A stretch of 64,000 nt of DNA from Kingdonia uniflora (lineage: Eukaryota > Streptophyta > Magnoliopsida > Ranunculales > Circaeasteraceae): contig JACGCM010001812.1 of assembly GCA_014058105.1 (NCBI GenBank), positions 62,001-126,000 on the forward strand, written 5' to 3'. The position numbers and the translations under genes are program-made. A model generated the notes under the pieces. That model worked only from the letters and a program-made list of their open reading frames with translations, was not told the DNA's origin and did not search any database. Position 1 is the first letter of the stretch; each line of letters starts with the position of its first letter. Of the stretch, positions 22,001-33,619 are shown piece after piece.

Positions 22001-22156
22001 TATCGACTTGTTTATCTGTCGTTGTTTAAAATGTGGCTTCTAAACAAAATTAGTTCCAATTCACCCAAAATACCATCTTTCAGCACCACTTTGTATTTTC
22101 TCTTTCCCCATGAATCCATCTTTCTTCCAAGAATCATCCCTGCCACAACTACAATT

Positions 22157-22213
22157 GAGGTACTCACCTCCTCCTCCTCCTCTTTCTCTTTCTCTCTCTC
22201 TATCTCTTTCTTA
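22157..22213 (+). repeat. CT-rich microsatellite
   Basis: (CTC)n and (CT)n tract, TACTCACCTCCTCCTCCTCC and following CTTTCTCT runs, of the kind common in plant 5' UTRs and upstream of a gene fragment here. Confidence 0.7.
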
Positions 22214-22524
22214 ATGGGAAATCGATGGTAAAATCAAAGTTCTTCATCTGAAATCCCAGACGTCGTACCCTAAGTAAGTTTCCTCTTTTGGAACTTAATC
22301 TAAAATCCCTAATGTCATACCCTAAGTAAGTTCTCTCTTCATCTTAACTTACATCTTTGGTGGTTAGTTCTTCCTTGGTTTTTTTTTCTATTATGAATTT
22401 TGGCTTTTTTTGTGTATTGAATAAGCTTATGCCTCTAGGGAGGTAAGCCTCGCTTAATTATAATAGTTAAATATGTTCACTCTTTGGAAATGCATATTCA
22501 AGAATGTTTTTCTTCAATTTATAG

Positions 22525-22641
22525 GGGGAATTGACTGAGTATCATAAACTAATACTTGATAGAGCCCAACTCGAGAAGAAGATGATGTCGAAAATAATAA
22601 GACCTGAACGAGTGCTGAAATTTTTTCTTCCTGGTAGGCTA
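22525..22641 (+). pseudogene. Exon fragment of an MTR4/SKI2-type RNA helicase
   Basis: A 117-bp exon-like segment between an acceptor (TTTATAG) and a strong donor (GTATGT) encodes 39 residues without a stop. It includes ELTEYHKLILDRAQLEKKMM and IRPERVLKFFLPGRL, which I recognise as the segment before the beta-barrel arch in exosome-associated DExH helicases of the MTR4/HEN2/SKI2 group (family text: RPERVLYxLVPGRL). The helicase core motifs are not nearby, so this is an isolated fragment. The MTR4 and SKI2 groups cannot be separated on this segment. Confidence 0.65.
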
Positions 22642-23620
22642 GTATGTATTATGCACTTAACAGCTCCATAGAATGTTAAATTTATTTCCTAATCCTCCTT
22701 ATATCCTTTTCCAGTTCATCTCAGGAACACACGCATACACAGACATACTCTTAGACAAGCACATCGGGTGTTATTTATCTAGTATTATTGTTGGATTCTT
22801 GTTGCTATTATTCAAAGTTGTACACTGGTATATTCCTCCATATTTATACTTCCTGCGTCTAAGATACTTCCCACAAAAATATCCCTGTACAATGGGAACT
22901 TTATGCTCCTAGTACAATCTCCTTCTGCACTCAACTTAACTCCTATACCCTTGGTATTCCGTACTCCAGTCCAATTTTCTTCAGTACTCCATTTAAATCA
23001 CATGCTTTCAGCACTCTACTCCAGGTCTAATGGGTGTCTAGTGTCCACTCTACTTTGTTTTCTGTTCACGAATTCGGCAACTTCTTTGAAGCGTAATTTT
23101 TAGTGATAAGCCTGTCGACCATGTCTATAACATGTACAATCAATCAGGTGGTTCTACACTTTACTTAAATTAACTTGGGCACTGTGTTGAAACTAACGTG
23201 CTTGCGACATGCCCTCGCCTTTCGATCATTTACTCACCTATACGAGTATATTAATATAATTCTCGAGCACTCTTCTCTACCTACGTAGAACATAAATAGT
23301 CTAGTAACACAAAAATATCTGGGACATATGGTATAATCATGGATTCGTTTGAGGAATATTAAGGTATCTAGGACCTTGTTACTTTTTGCCGAGTGACATA
23401 AATAAGTTATGTCCCACAACCAGTGTTCTGCAAAAAAGATAGTTGTTTTAATACATTTGAAAACTTTAAGGCTATTAAGATGTTCAAATTTCAAGCTAAC
23501 CAATGATGATGTGTTTAGAGTCATTGAATTCCCTGCTTTTACCTACATTTTTTATACAAGTGTAGAACCAGTTTTTCCTAATTAATTATTATTTGCTTAA
23601 ACTGGAGAATGCTATTGCAG
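22642..23620. other. Intron-like or unassigned sequence between helicase fragments
   Basis: AT-rich and T-rich sequence with several chance frames of up to about 95 residues. Nothing protein-like or repetitive is recognised. It separates exon fragments of two different helicase families. Confidence 0.4.
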
Positions 23621-24439
<819 letters not shown>

Positions 24440-24481
24440 GTATGCAACTAGCATATTACTTTAATTGTCATCTATGTAAGG

Positions 24482-24915
24482 ACTATGTAACATTGACACT
24501 CCATATTCCAAAAAAAATCCGTGTCCAAACGTGTCGGACACTCGGACACACCGACACTCGTGTCGACACTCCAACGGACACTTTTTGCTTAAATCATAAC
24601 CTTTTGACATAGCTTTTAGAAAGTTTTCAATTCTTAAGCATGTTATTCAACCATACTAACTAGTATCATTGTTTTGTGTTTGTTATTAGTCGTAAATTAA
24701 CCCATAAGTTAATATAACCCATAAGTGTTGGGACTTGTTTGCTATTAATCGTAAAAATATGTCTTAAATTAACCCATAAGTGTGTTAGACAGATTAAGTA
24801 ACCAACATAAGCATAAGAGAAAATAAGAAATAAATTTTTACAGCCGTGTCCCCATTTTTATATATTTTTGGGTTGCCGTGTCCGACACCTACACCCATAT
24901 CCGTGTCGTTGTTAC
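24482..24915. mobile_element. MITE-like insertion rich in GTGTCGGACAC
   Basis: A 434-bp segment after the second DEAD-box exon has imperfect inverted ends (GTAACATTGACAC near the left, reverse complement of GTGTCGTTGTTAC on the right). It is rich in GTGTCGGACACTCGGACAC phrases near both ends. It is flanked by CTATGTAAGG (24472-24481) and CTACATAAGG (24916-24925), an 8-of-10 match consistent with a 9-10 bp target duplication. No coding capacity. The duplication length would fit a Mutator-like family, but the class is not certain. Confidence 0.6.
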
Positions 24916-25576
24916 CTACATAAGGTTGAATTTTTTTCTTTTTTTTCTTCTTATTATGTAAAATTCAGGGGTGGATATGGCGACTTTTATTTTTGGCATT
25001 CCAGACTTCCCATAAAATCAATGCAGGCACCCTGCCTTTCATAACCAACATGCGTAAGCTTATTAGCAGTATCATAGTATATTAAATCTTATCAACAGTG
25101 GGCCAATTTGGGAGAAATATTACACCTTACTTTGGACATATCATGCCTAACATCTCACCAGCTTCTGCAAACAACATTTTAATTAATGAAACCTTTATTT
25201 ATGAAAATTTTGAGATCCTTTATCTATCACACGACATATTAAAGATCTCAAGGAGTCCTAGTGAGTGGAAACTACATCTCATCCAGGTATTATAGTCATT
25301 AGATCTCCTTTAATTTTGAGTTTTTACTTGCTTTAGTGCCCTTTATATCAAAAATGAAACATGTGTTCTAACTCTGACTTATTGTGTATCTGTTTGAGTT
25401 ATTCAGAAGGTTCCATCCGTTCTGAAAATCTGGTAACCAATATTGAGAAAGCTTGGATGAGTATCCATATCCAGGTATACTGGTGCTTACTTTATAGTAG
25501 TATTGCATGCTATTTTATGGTGAATTTCTGTTTAATGTATTAAAGAAATAATAGTTAATTGTGATGGAAATTATAG
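24916..25576. other. Unassigned sequence with possible decayed exon
   Basis: A 65-residue frame at 25098-25295 (GQFGRNITPYFGHIMP, then ASANNILINE) ends just before a donor-like GTATTA. It has exon-like composition, but I cannot assign it to a family with confidence. Confidence 0.3.
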
Positions 25577-25990
25577 GAAACAACTGCAACCTTCTCTGCT
25601 GTAGCTTTGGCATTAAAGAAATCTAAAGAATCACATCCCAACTCTTCTAATATGGCACCACTGACAAAGTAATCTCTTCAAACTGTAACCCTCAGTCATC
25701 TACAGTAACTAAACCTCTGCAAGGTTCAGACATGAAAGAGTCATTTAGTTGTGAGGTAACCTGGGAAACAAGTTTTTTTGCACTTAGAACACATTTTAGT
25801 TATTAATACTTTATGTTCTGTTTATTGGCAGAGTAATGCTTCATCTTCGTAAGTAGTTGGTGTTAAGGAGTTTGAGAGCGGTTTGAATGAAGAAATAACT
25901 TCATCAACTGCAATAGCTATGATTGATGTCGAAAAGTATAAGGCTGTGCTTGAGGCTCTTAGTATTGGAGATGAATGTCCTTCTCAATAG
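25577..25990 (+). pseudogene. C-terminal exons of an unidentified plant gene
   Basis: Three exon-like pieces. The first, 25577 to about 25670 after acceptor TTATAG, encodes ETTATFSAVALALKKSKES. After a probable frameshift, the sequence to 25756 encodes SSTVTKPLQGSDMKESFSCE and ends at GTAACC. The third, 25832-25990 after acceptor TTGGCAG, contains one stop, then GVKEFESGLNEEITSSTAIA, then DVEKYKAVLEALSIGDECPS, and ends in a stop codon. The composition is that of a disordered, Ser-rich plant protein tail. I do not recognise the gene, and it does not match the C-terminus expected for the DEAD-box helicase upstream. Confidence 0.45.
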
Positions 25991-26096
25991 CTATGATTTT
26001 ATTTAAAAGAGCATTTACTGTAATTTATAGAATTGTATATTAATTATGTAAGAGCTAATTTCAAGCCATTACGAGCTCCAGAATTAGGACATTACA

Positions 26097-26116
26097 TTTG
26101 GCACCATCTATGGGAA
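26097..26116 (+). other. T3 primer-binding site
   Basis: TTTGGCACCATCTATGGGAA directly follows the LTR end GGACATTACA. It aligns with the sites of T1, T4, T5 and T6. Confidence 0.8.
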
Positions 26117-26174
26117 AGAAGACATTTCCACGATATCCTATGGCATACATTTATTCTACTATCAATCTCTAATC

Positions 26175-27310
26175 ATGGTTACTTCCAAACGACCAGTAAC
26201 CAAAATCCAGCTCGATCTTTTAGTTGAGCTGGAATAGATTACTGAACTAGGGGTAAATTTCCACGCTGAAATAGAGAAACGTAATGAGCTCGAACGTCAG
26301 TTAACTTTTGACCGAGAGCTTCGAGAGAAGGAGCTCTACGCTGAGTGACAAGTTCGTTTGACAATATTCAAATGACATGAAGACCAGATGACAACCATAT
26401 AGACTATGTTTCAGGCTCTGCAGGATACTCAATAGGCTCCCCAAACCAAAGATCGTGATCAAATGTCAGAAACCTCTCGGGTTTTTGAGCGGGAAAAATT
26501 AAGACCTCGAGGAGCCACCGACAAAGCTATTTCCAGAAATGTTCTGTATGAACATCAACCATCCATTCATTTGGGTTGCAAAGTTCAGTCTGATCGCTTA
26601 AGTGAAGGTATTGACACTCATAATCCTTAACCACCTCGCCATACCGCTCAGGCCACGTGTTAATACGCCACAAAAGAGTATATGGATCAACGTATCAAGG
26701 AGTTGGCTAAAGCTTAGAATCTAGGCCATAAATATGACCTTACCAAGTTGCAAGGGAGTCTGATTGCCAAAAAGTTATTCGACATGGAAGTGCCAAAAGG
26801 TTTCCACACTCTAAAGATACGTAAATACAAGAGCACCGATCCAAAGGAGGACATTCAGCAATACCATGATTCATTGGGGTTGTACTCCAATCTTAACCAC
26901 ATTCTCTACCGTCTGTTCACAAAATTTTTATCGGGAGAACTACTTTGGTGGTTCTACTCTATACCTAAAGATTTCATCCTCACATTCGATCAGCTACAAA
27001 AGCAATTTATCAAGACATCACTTATCAATCTAAAACAATCACAAGGAGAGAAGCTCGAGGCATTTGCTAAGAAGTTTTTTGGAGCTCGCGTGAAATGTTG
27101 ATAATCTTGAACAGAAAATAGTTGTTACCGCTTTCACCAACGCGCTCTAGCTCGACTGCAAGGCCAAAGAGTACCTCTTCGTCAACAAACCCACGACCTT
27201 GGAGGATATAATCCCCAAGGGTAATGGGTATGCTGACCTGGAAAGGATGATGTCCGAAAAGCTTAAATATACTAAATCCTTCCTAACTACTAAAGGTCCA
27301 CCTACAAAAG
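26175..27310 (+). pseudogene. T3 gag, broken
   Basis: The start ATG is at 26175 (MVTSKRPVTKIQLDLLVELE), and many stops follow in the N-terminal region (KRNELERQL, HEDQMTTI). The longest open part, 26748-27101, holds the capsid: SLIAKKLFDMEVPKGFHTLK, HDSLGLYSNLNHILYRLF, WFYSIPKDFILTFDQLQKQF. Relative to T6 the YAHNKDKEENL segment is missing between FIKT and SLINLK, a deletion of about 15 codons. The remainder (NVDNLEQKIV, GYADLERMMSEKL) is in other frames. Confidence 0.85.
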
Positions 27311-27379
27311 TAAATAATAAAGGAGGATCAGGGTGATCAAAAGTGTTTCAAGGCCAACACTAGCAACCCTCTGAAAGGC

Positions 27380-28220
27380 AAGACATTACCCAAACCGGTC
27401 CTCCTTAACCTGAATGTCCAAGTCTTCATAAATTTTCAATTCTATCAAAGGATAAACTATACAATCCATCTTAATAATTAGAACCAACTGAAGGCTGCAT
27501 GTACTACATGCATCATAAGGTAAATAACCATGCTACTAACAACTGCTATGCTTTATAGAGGTTGCTTGAATTAATTTTCAAAGATTATCGACCAGGAATC
27601 ATACAAGGATGGCAGCTATAAGAAGCAGCTCGAAGTAGTCTTGGTCGATGATCAAGCTGAGGAGAAACATCTATATCATATGTACCACAACAACATGATC
27701 GAGATTCATCAGATCAATAACTCTTGCAGATTGAAGTACAGGAGACTATCAGAATGTTGCAATCTCATACCTAAAGATAAAAAAGGCAAACTTCTACCTG
27801 AGTCGAGCTATCGCTGGCTTGGGGTCTCATTCGAAGATAACGACATTAGTCATGTAATTTTTTTTATCATGATGTATTAGTTATAATGCTCAAGATGAAG
27901 AAGCTTGTCATGCATGCAATGATGATCGATACTAGAAGCGGTATCGATATTCTCTATTAAAGTACAATTGATCATATGGGATTGGCCGATCAAGTCATTC
28001 CGAGCGACATTGATATTAGTGGATTTAATGGTTCTAATAAATAATGAGTAGGCAATATCATCTTACCAACAACCACTGTCCCAGACACAATCAATATTAG
28101 ATTCTACGTTATTAATGTCAAATCTCGTTATCTCAGGATTATGGGCCACTGCTGGAATCACAACAAGGAAGCAATCGCTTCCACTTATCATCAAACACTT
28201 CACTTCAAACACAATGATGG
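27380..28220 (+). pseudogene. T3 nucleocapsid-like region and protease
   Basis: The knuckle is present as CMYYMHHKVNNHATNNCYAL (27490-27556), with a stop after it. The frame at 27641-27880 carries EEKHLYHMYHNNMIEIHQI. Protease is read at about 27900-28150: MIDTRSGIDILY, in which the DTG active-site Gly is Arg, then DHMGLADQVIPSDIDISGF and the RIMGHC end. A short deletion before 27590 removes most of the YIFKDGRMYEYI segment. Non-functional. Confidence 0.8.
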
Positions 28221-29253
28221 TATCTTTGAAATCAAAGATAATCAAAAGCTTTATCGAGTTGGCGAGAATACCATCTCTGCCATTCTAGATGCCTCAAATA
28301 GATACACTGCATAGTAATTACAGAAAGTTGGTCACTTCGATGATCATCCATTGACAGAAGAACCTACAGAGTACATCATCATTGATGGATCTAATCGAGG
28401 TATTTTTATCGGTACCAAGCTGGTTCAGGGGCCGATCTATCCAAGGCATTTCACAGATTGTCCATCAACCTCAATGCTATGGTGGTCAAAACGAAACAGT
28501 GACAACTCTCATCGCATCTTTGAGATGAAGTCAACATTGAGATTCCGAAATTGATCAAAGTTGGGTTCATTCGAGAAGCTAAGTATCCAGATTAGATATC
28601 CAACATCATCACTATTCCAAAAAAGAATGGAAAAGTCCAAGTTCGTATATATTTTACCGATCTAAATAAATGTACTCCAATGGATAGCTTCTTATCAGAT
28701 TCTTGATTCTACGGTAGGTCACGAACTCCAATCTTTGATGGACACTGCTTCTGGATACAATCAAATTCTTCTCTTGGAAGAAGATCAAGAAAAAACCACT
28801 TTCATCACTGAAAGAGGACTTTACTGCTACAAAGTCATGCTCTTGAGACTCAAGAATGTAGGCACAACTTATCAGTCATTAATGACGAATATGTTCAAAG
28901 TACATCTAGGAAAAATTGTTGAAGTCTACATTGATGATCTCTTGTACAAGAGCATATAGTCAAACGACCACATCACAAATCATACCACAATATTTTAAAT
29001 TCTTAGATTTTACAGGATGCGCCTCAATCCTAAAAAGTTTATATTAGGCATACATTCAGGCCGATTCCTTGGCCATTTTATCAGCAAGAAGGGGATTGAG
29101 GCCGATCCAGATCAAATTCAAGCTCTCCTCAAGATGCCATTTCCAATGACAACAAAGGACGTACAAAAACTTGTCGGCAAGATTGTCGTTATCAATAAAT
29201 TCGTTTTTAAATCTTTAGATCGCTGTCGTTGGCAGTTACTACTACTCTGAATC
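28220..29253 (+). pseudogene. T3 linker and reverse transcriptase
   Basis: The linker (TEYIIIDGSNRGIFIGTKLV, then GFIREAKYPD, a stop, ISNIITIPKKNGKVQV) leads into RT. The open frame at 28735-28959 has MMDTASGYNQILLLEEDQEK, the KNVGTTYQSL motif and the catalytic VYIDDLLYKS. The frame at 29017-29250 has MRLNPKKF, GRFLGHFISKKGIEADPDQI and INKFVFKSLDRCRWQLLLL, corresponding to the RT thumb. The coding sequence ends at the inverted junction at about 29253, so RNase H and integrase are lost. Confidence 0.85.
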
Positions 29254-29880
29254 AAATAGTTCCTTGGCAATTGGACTTCCTTGTAACTTGGTAAGGTCGT
29301 CGGCAGTGCCCAAAACTAGTGCTTGGATTAACTCCTTAATACGCTGGTCCATATGCTCTTGTGTGTCATAGTGATGTGTCGGCTGAGTGACCTGGCGAGT
29401 AGGTTGCGAATTATGAGTATCGGTACCATCACTCAAATGATCTTGTGCTGGAATTCGAGGTGGAGGTCGTTGTTCTTCCTCTTGGCGTATGGAACATCGG
29501 TGACCTCGGCTGATCTCCGACTGAACATCACCGCCCAAATGAATGGAAGGTTAAGGTTCATTCTGAATATTTCTGGAAATAGCTTTGCTGGTGGCTCCTT
29601 GAGGTTTCAATCTTTCCCTCACAGAAACCCGGGTGGCTTCAAGCACCTGATCGCGATCCCATGCTGGAGGAGCCTGCTGAGTGTTTTGCAGAGTGTGCAA
29701 GGTAATCTGTATTGTTGTCATTTGATCTTTATGTCGTTTGAATGCGATCAAATATGCTTGTCGATTGAGAGGTAATTGATGTTCGAGCTCGTTGCGTTTC
29801 TCCATCTCAGTGTAGAGATTCGCCCGTAGCTCAGTAAGTTGTTCCGGCTCAACTAAAAGATCGAGTTAGATTCTGGTTGC
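29254..29880 (-). pseudogene. T4 gag N-terminal half
   Basis: Minus-strand frames 29551-29805 (MEKRNELEHQLPLNRQAYLI, FKRHKDQMTTIQITL) and 29242-29538 (SEISRGHRC, DHLSDGTDTHN, THHYDTQEHMDQRIKELIQA, LQGSPIAKELFD) correspond to the N-terminal part of the T3 and T5 gags. It is fairly well preserved apart from frame changes and ends at the inverted junction before the capsid core. Confidence 0.8.
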
Positions 29881-29956
29881 TGGTCACCTGGATACAACCA
29901 TGATTAGAATTTATAGTAGAGTGAATAAATACCTTAGGATATCGTAGAAATGATTT

Positions 29957-29978
29957 CTTTCCCATAAACGGTACCAAA
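29957..29978 (-). other. T4 primer-binding site
   Basis: The minus strand reads TTTGGTACCGTTTATGGGAA directly after the LTR end GGCCATTACA; same family as the other sites. Confidence 0.75.
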
Positions 29979-30593
29979 TGTAATGGCCTAATTCCGTAAG
30001 CTCGAGGTAGCTTAAAATTAGCTCTTACACCAATGTACCTGTAACAGAATCTAATAGAAAGCAAGAAATGACATAGGTGTTTAGCGTGGAAAACCTATGA
30101 ATTGGTAAAAAACCACGACATCATGTTGAGGATTTTTGTAATAGTGACGTTTATTACTTGAGGCGGATATCTTATTACAAGTGATCTCTAGACTTATAAA
30201 TGCTTAATCTTATGAATAAGAAGTTTAAAGTTTTAAGAATCAAGAAAATATAGTTTTCTTGGTGATTCCTCATATAATTTTTTGGTTCTTGTCTCTTCTA
30301 GAAATTCTTCTTTATATAAGCCTTTTCCGCAGTTCTTCATCGTGCCGAAGCACGTTCTCCGAACAATGTGGTAAGTAGTTGTTGGCAGAGTAACTATTAA
30401 GTTCATAAGAGACAAATGGTTTTGACTTGTTCAGGTTTTTCAATTTGAGCTCGACTTATATTTTTTATCAGTTCATAGAGTAGGTGGCAATAGTGACTAG
30501 AGAAGTCAGGTGGAGAATGCATGAGTCTGATGTGGAGCTAGTTCGAACTGAAGATAACTCAATTTAGGTAAGATCGAGGGGTAATCCCCTACA
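29979..30593 (-). repeat. T4 5' LTR
   Basis: 615 bp, plus-strand ends TGTAATGGCC and CCCCTACA, so intact TG...CA ends with inverted TGTA/TACA. On the minus (element) strand it has a TATA-like CTTATATAAAGAAG at 30309-30322, and the shared block CCTCAACATGATGTCGTGGT further downstream. Closest in plan to the T5 LTR. Confidence 0.85.
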
Positions 30594-30637
30594 GTAGTAG
30601 AACTATAAAGTTAACTTATGGGAATAAGAATATTGAT

Positions 30638-31156
30638 TTGAATACCTTTAATGCAACTCATACTCCGTTTGAAGATGAACCCGATGAGTATACTATGCTT
30701 GGTACTATTGTAAAGAGTACATTTCACTGTTCAAATTCTAGGGATCTATTAGAAGTTTGCCTTACACACATTGGAGAGGATTTTGATGTTGATGACCTCA
30801 TCAATGAGGTCAATGCTCTATTAAATTTTGTCACTGTTTTAAATACCATTGATGTGGTTGAAATGGTAAAAGTCGAAGATCCAGTTCCCGAAGTAGAGGA
30901 AGTACCCACTAAGTTAGAGCTTAAACCTCTCCCTGAAAATCTCAAATATGTTTATTTAGGTCCTAATGAGGCTCTTCCTGCCATCATAACATCTGATCTA
31001 GAGCCTGAGAATGAAGAGAAAATAATGGGCGCATTAATGGGAAACATAAAAGCTCTTGGATGGAGCATCTCTGATATTATGGGTATTAGTCCATCTGTAT
31101 GCATGCATAAAATCAATCTTGAGGTTAATAAAAAGAAGTCTCGAGAAGGGAAATGA
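30638..31156 (+). pseudogene. Athila-like protease-RT linker
   Basis: A 172-residue open frame, acidic in the middle, that ends with SISDIMGISPSVCMHKINLE just before RT. In Athila-type elements this segment (family: GISPSxCMHRI) links protease to RT. The frame stops after KKSREGK and the RT begins about 20 bp further on in another frame, so a single frameshift separates them. It is the longest uninterrupted frame of the element and is not expected to act alone. Confidence 0.75.
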
Positions 31157-31159
31157 AGG

Positions 31160-32030
31160 CTTAACCCGACTATGGTCTTGGTTGTGAGAAAGGAAATTAT
31201 GACATTGCTGGATGCTGGGATTATTTATCCTATTTCTGATAGCCCATGGGTGAGCCTTATTCATGTTGCTTCCAAGAAGTCAAGAATCACTGCTATGAAG
31301 AATAATCACAATAATCTTGCCCCCACCTACATGACCACAGGGTGGTGAGTATGTATAGACTATAGAAAGCTCAATTTGGTCACTCGAAAAAAATCTTTCC
31401 CTTGCCATTAATAGACCAAATGCTTGAACATTTTGCCAGTCATGAATATTATTATCTTCTTGATGGGCAACCTATCGCTCTTGAAGATCAAGAGAAAACC
31501 ACATTCACCTGTCTTTTTGGTACTTTTGCCTATCGTCGCATGCCCTTTGGATTATGCAATGCTCCTGCTATATTTCAAAGATGTATGTTAATCATATTTT
31601 CAAATATGGCCAAGCCTTTTCTAAAGGTCTCCATGGATAATTTTTTATTCTTTGGTGATTCGTTTGATCAATGTTTCCACCATTTATCTCTTGTCATAGC
31701 AAGGTGTCAACCGAAACATCTTGTGTTAAACTGGGAAAAATGTCACTTCATGAAGAAGGGCATAGTTTTAGGATATCTCATTTCTGTAAAGGGAATTAAA
31801 GTTGATATAGCAAAGGTAGACGCCATCTTTAGCTTCCTGCCCCCATGAAATGTCAAGTATGTTCTATCATTCCTGGGTCATGCTGGATTTTATCGACATT
31901 ATTTTTCCAGAATATAGCAAAATTGCTCAAACCCTTAGGAATCTCTTCGCCAAAGGCACCACCTTCTTATTCGATGGTCCTTGCCTTGATGTTTTTAGGA
32001 ATCTCATGACACATCTGACATCTTCACTCA
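31160..32030 (+). pseudogene. Athila-like reverse transcriptase
   Basis: RT fingers begin at about 31170 (MVLVVRKEIMTLLDAGIIYP, SDSPWV, then VCIDYRKLN after a stop). The open frame at 31402-31848 has PLIDQMLEHFASHEYYYLLD, TFAYRRMPFGLCNAPAIFQR, and the catalytic region reading VSMDNFLFFG. The family has FMDDFSVFG, so the second catalytic Asp is Asn. The thumb follows in another frame (SFLGHAGFYRHYFSRI-like, then KIAQTLRNLFAKGTTFLFD). Confidence 0.85.
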
Positions 32031-32039
32031 TCATCTAAC

Positions 32040-32420
32040 CTCCTAATTAGAATAACCCTTTTGAGTAAATGTGTGATGCATCTGACTATGCCATTGGGGC
32101 TATTTTGGCACAACATATTGATAATCTTCCGTGCATCATCTATTATGCCAGCAAAACTCTTAATGATGTGTAGCCAAATTATACTACCACAAAAAAAGAG
32201 CTTCTAGAGATAGTTTTTGCTCTTGAGAAATTCCGTTCTTATCTCCTATGCTCAAAAGTAATAGTCTATATGGATCATGTTGCTATCAAGCACCATCTCT
32301 CAAAGAAGGACACCAAGCAGCGTTTGATCCGGTAGATAATGTTACTTCAGGAGTTTGATATCGAGATTCGAGATAAAAAAAGGTGTCGAGAATGTTGTAG
32401 CTGACCACCTTTCTTGATTG
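32040..32420 (+). pseudogene. Athila-like RNase H
   Basis: MCDASDYAIGAILAQHID, IIYYASKTLND, the TTKKELLEIVFALEKFRSYL helix and VIVYMDHVAIKHHLSKKD identify the RT-linked RNase H. Stops at the beginning and middle and a frame change near 32380 disable it. Confidence 0.8.
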
Positions 32421-32559
32421 GATAATGATTCCCCAAATCAGTCGTTATCTATTCGTGAGTCATTTCCCGAATGGCAACTCATGTCAATTTGCTCAATGTC
32501 TTCCGCACCATGGTTTGCGGAGATTGTGAATTATCTTGACACAAGGCAATTTCCTAGCT

Positions 32560-33380
32560 TTAGGACCAAGCCCAATAAAAGTAAATTTCTTAGTGAGGTC
32601 TAATTATTTTTTTTCAGATGATCCATACTTATTCAAGTATTGCTCTGATCAAATTATTTATCAATGTGTCCCAAATTATGAATATACCAAAATCATTAAA
32701 TTTTGCCACACCCACCCTTGTGGTTGCCACTTCAGTTCTGCGAAGACCTCTAAAAAATTTTGTAATATGGTTTTTATTGGCCAACCTTATTTTGTGATGC
32801 TCGCAAATTTTGTAAGGCTTGTGATTGATGCCAGAGAATGGGAGCCTTTTTTTGTCAAAATATGATGCCCTTAAACCCTATTTTGATTACTGAACCCAGC
32901 GAATGTCTCCATACCGATTAGTCTACAGAAAAGCGTATTACCTCCTTGTTAAATTGGAACACCACGCCTACTAGGCAATAATAACATAAAATTTTGACAT
33001 CGGGAAGGCCGATTTACATCGCAAGCTTCAACTTAATAAGTTAGAAGAAATGCGGAATGATGCATACTAATTAGCAAAGACTTTTAAATAACGCATGAAA
33101 GTATTTCATGACAAATATATTTTGCAAAAATCTTTTGAACCAAATCAAAAAATATTGTTGCACTCTTCTCAGTTGCATTTGTTTCCTAGCAGACTTCAAT
33201 CTCGATGGACTGGCCCCCTCATTGTTATAACAGTTTATCCACATGGTGCAGTTGAGGTTACATAACCTAGAACATGCAAAACGCATAAAGTGAACGGTCA
33301 ACGGCTTAAGCCATATTATGAGCATTTTAGCTTCACCAATGTAGACTTGATGCTCCTAGACCCAGTCTATGAAGATTGAC
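32560..33380 (+). pseudogene. Athila-like integrase, core deleted
   Basis: The N-terminal zinc-binding region is at 32610-32860 (DDPYLFKYCSDQIIYQCV, then HTHPCGCHFSSAKTSKK). The C-terminal part is at about 32930-33380 (KVFHDKYILQKSFEPNQKI, LLHSSQLHLFPSRLQSRWTG, HGAVEV, VNGQRLKPYYEHF). The DDE catalytic core between them is almost absent; in this lineage it would need several hundred bases, so an internal deletion near 32870-32930 is inferred. Confidence 0.75.
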
Positions 33381-33619
33381 ATCAATATATTTTTTACCCA
33401 ACTTTTACTCTACTTGTGGGCTCCTCGTTTCGTCTAGGTAAAGGTAATAAACTTAGCGCTATCTGGGAGGCAACCCATGTTATATCCGGTAATATGTTCC
33501 GATTTTCATTTTCCCTTCTTTTAGGGTATATATTCAAATATTGGGGCAATGTTTCTTTCTAGTTTGGGAGTGGGGGAAAATCTTTCACATTTTTCACTCT
33601 TTTAAGATTATTCCATAGC

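Larger units (their letters stand above)
26042..29253 (+). mobile_element. Tat-type Ty3/gypsy retrotransposon T3, truncated both ends
   Basis: Plus-strand element keeping only the last 55 bp or so of its 5' LTR (TAAGAGCTAATTTCAAGCC ... GGACATTACA, ends 26096). A primer-binding site follows, then gag, nucleocapsid/protease and RT. It stops inside the RT/RNase H boundary at about 29253, where the sequence switches to an inverted gag of T4. It is closest in readable motifs to T5. Confidence 0.85.
29254..30593 (-). mobile_element. Tat-type retrotransposon T4, 5' end only
   Basis: A minus-strand fragment consisting of a full LTR (29979-30593), the primer-binding site and the N-terminal half of gag. 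It is cut at about 29254 right after KELFD, where it meets the RT of T3 reading the other way. Its outer LTR end abuts the Athila-like remnant at 30594. Confidence 0.85.
30594..33600 (+). mobile_element. Athila-like Ty3/gypsy pol remnant
   Basis: A plus-strand pol remnant of a lineage distinct from the Tat elements. Its linker carries the WSISDIMGISPSVCMHKI motif, and RT and RNase H have the YRRMPFGLCNAPAIFQRCM and DASDYAIGAILAQ style typical of Athila. No LTRs are found; the left side meets the T4 LTR and the right side runs into a copia remnant. The post-integrase phrase CTATCTGGGAGGCAACCCA at about 33460, and a G-rich AGTTTGGGAGTGGGGG at 33561-33576, also resemble Athila 3' sequence. Confidence 0.8.

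Noticed and set aside
25098..25295. Importin/transportin-like fragment
   Set aside because: The resemblance of GQFGRNITPYFGHIMP to a HEAT repeat is too weak to name a family.
29353..29775. 140-residue plus-strand open frame
   Set aside because: Shadow of the T4 gag on the minus strand, which carries the family motifs.
33561..33580. G-rich tract as the Athila polypurine tract with a following 3' LTR
   Set aside because: No TG-starting LTR follows and no partner LTR is present, so it is only noted as resembling Athila 3' sequence.
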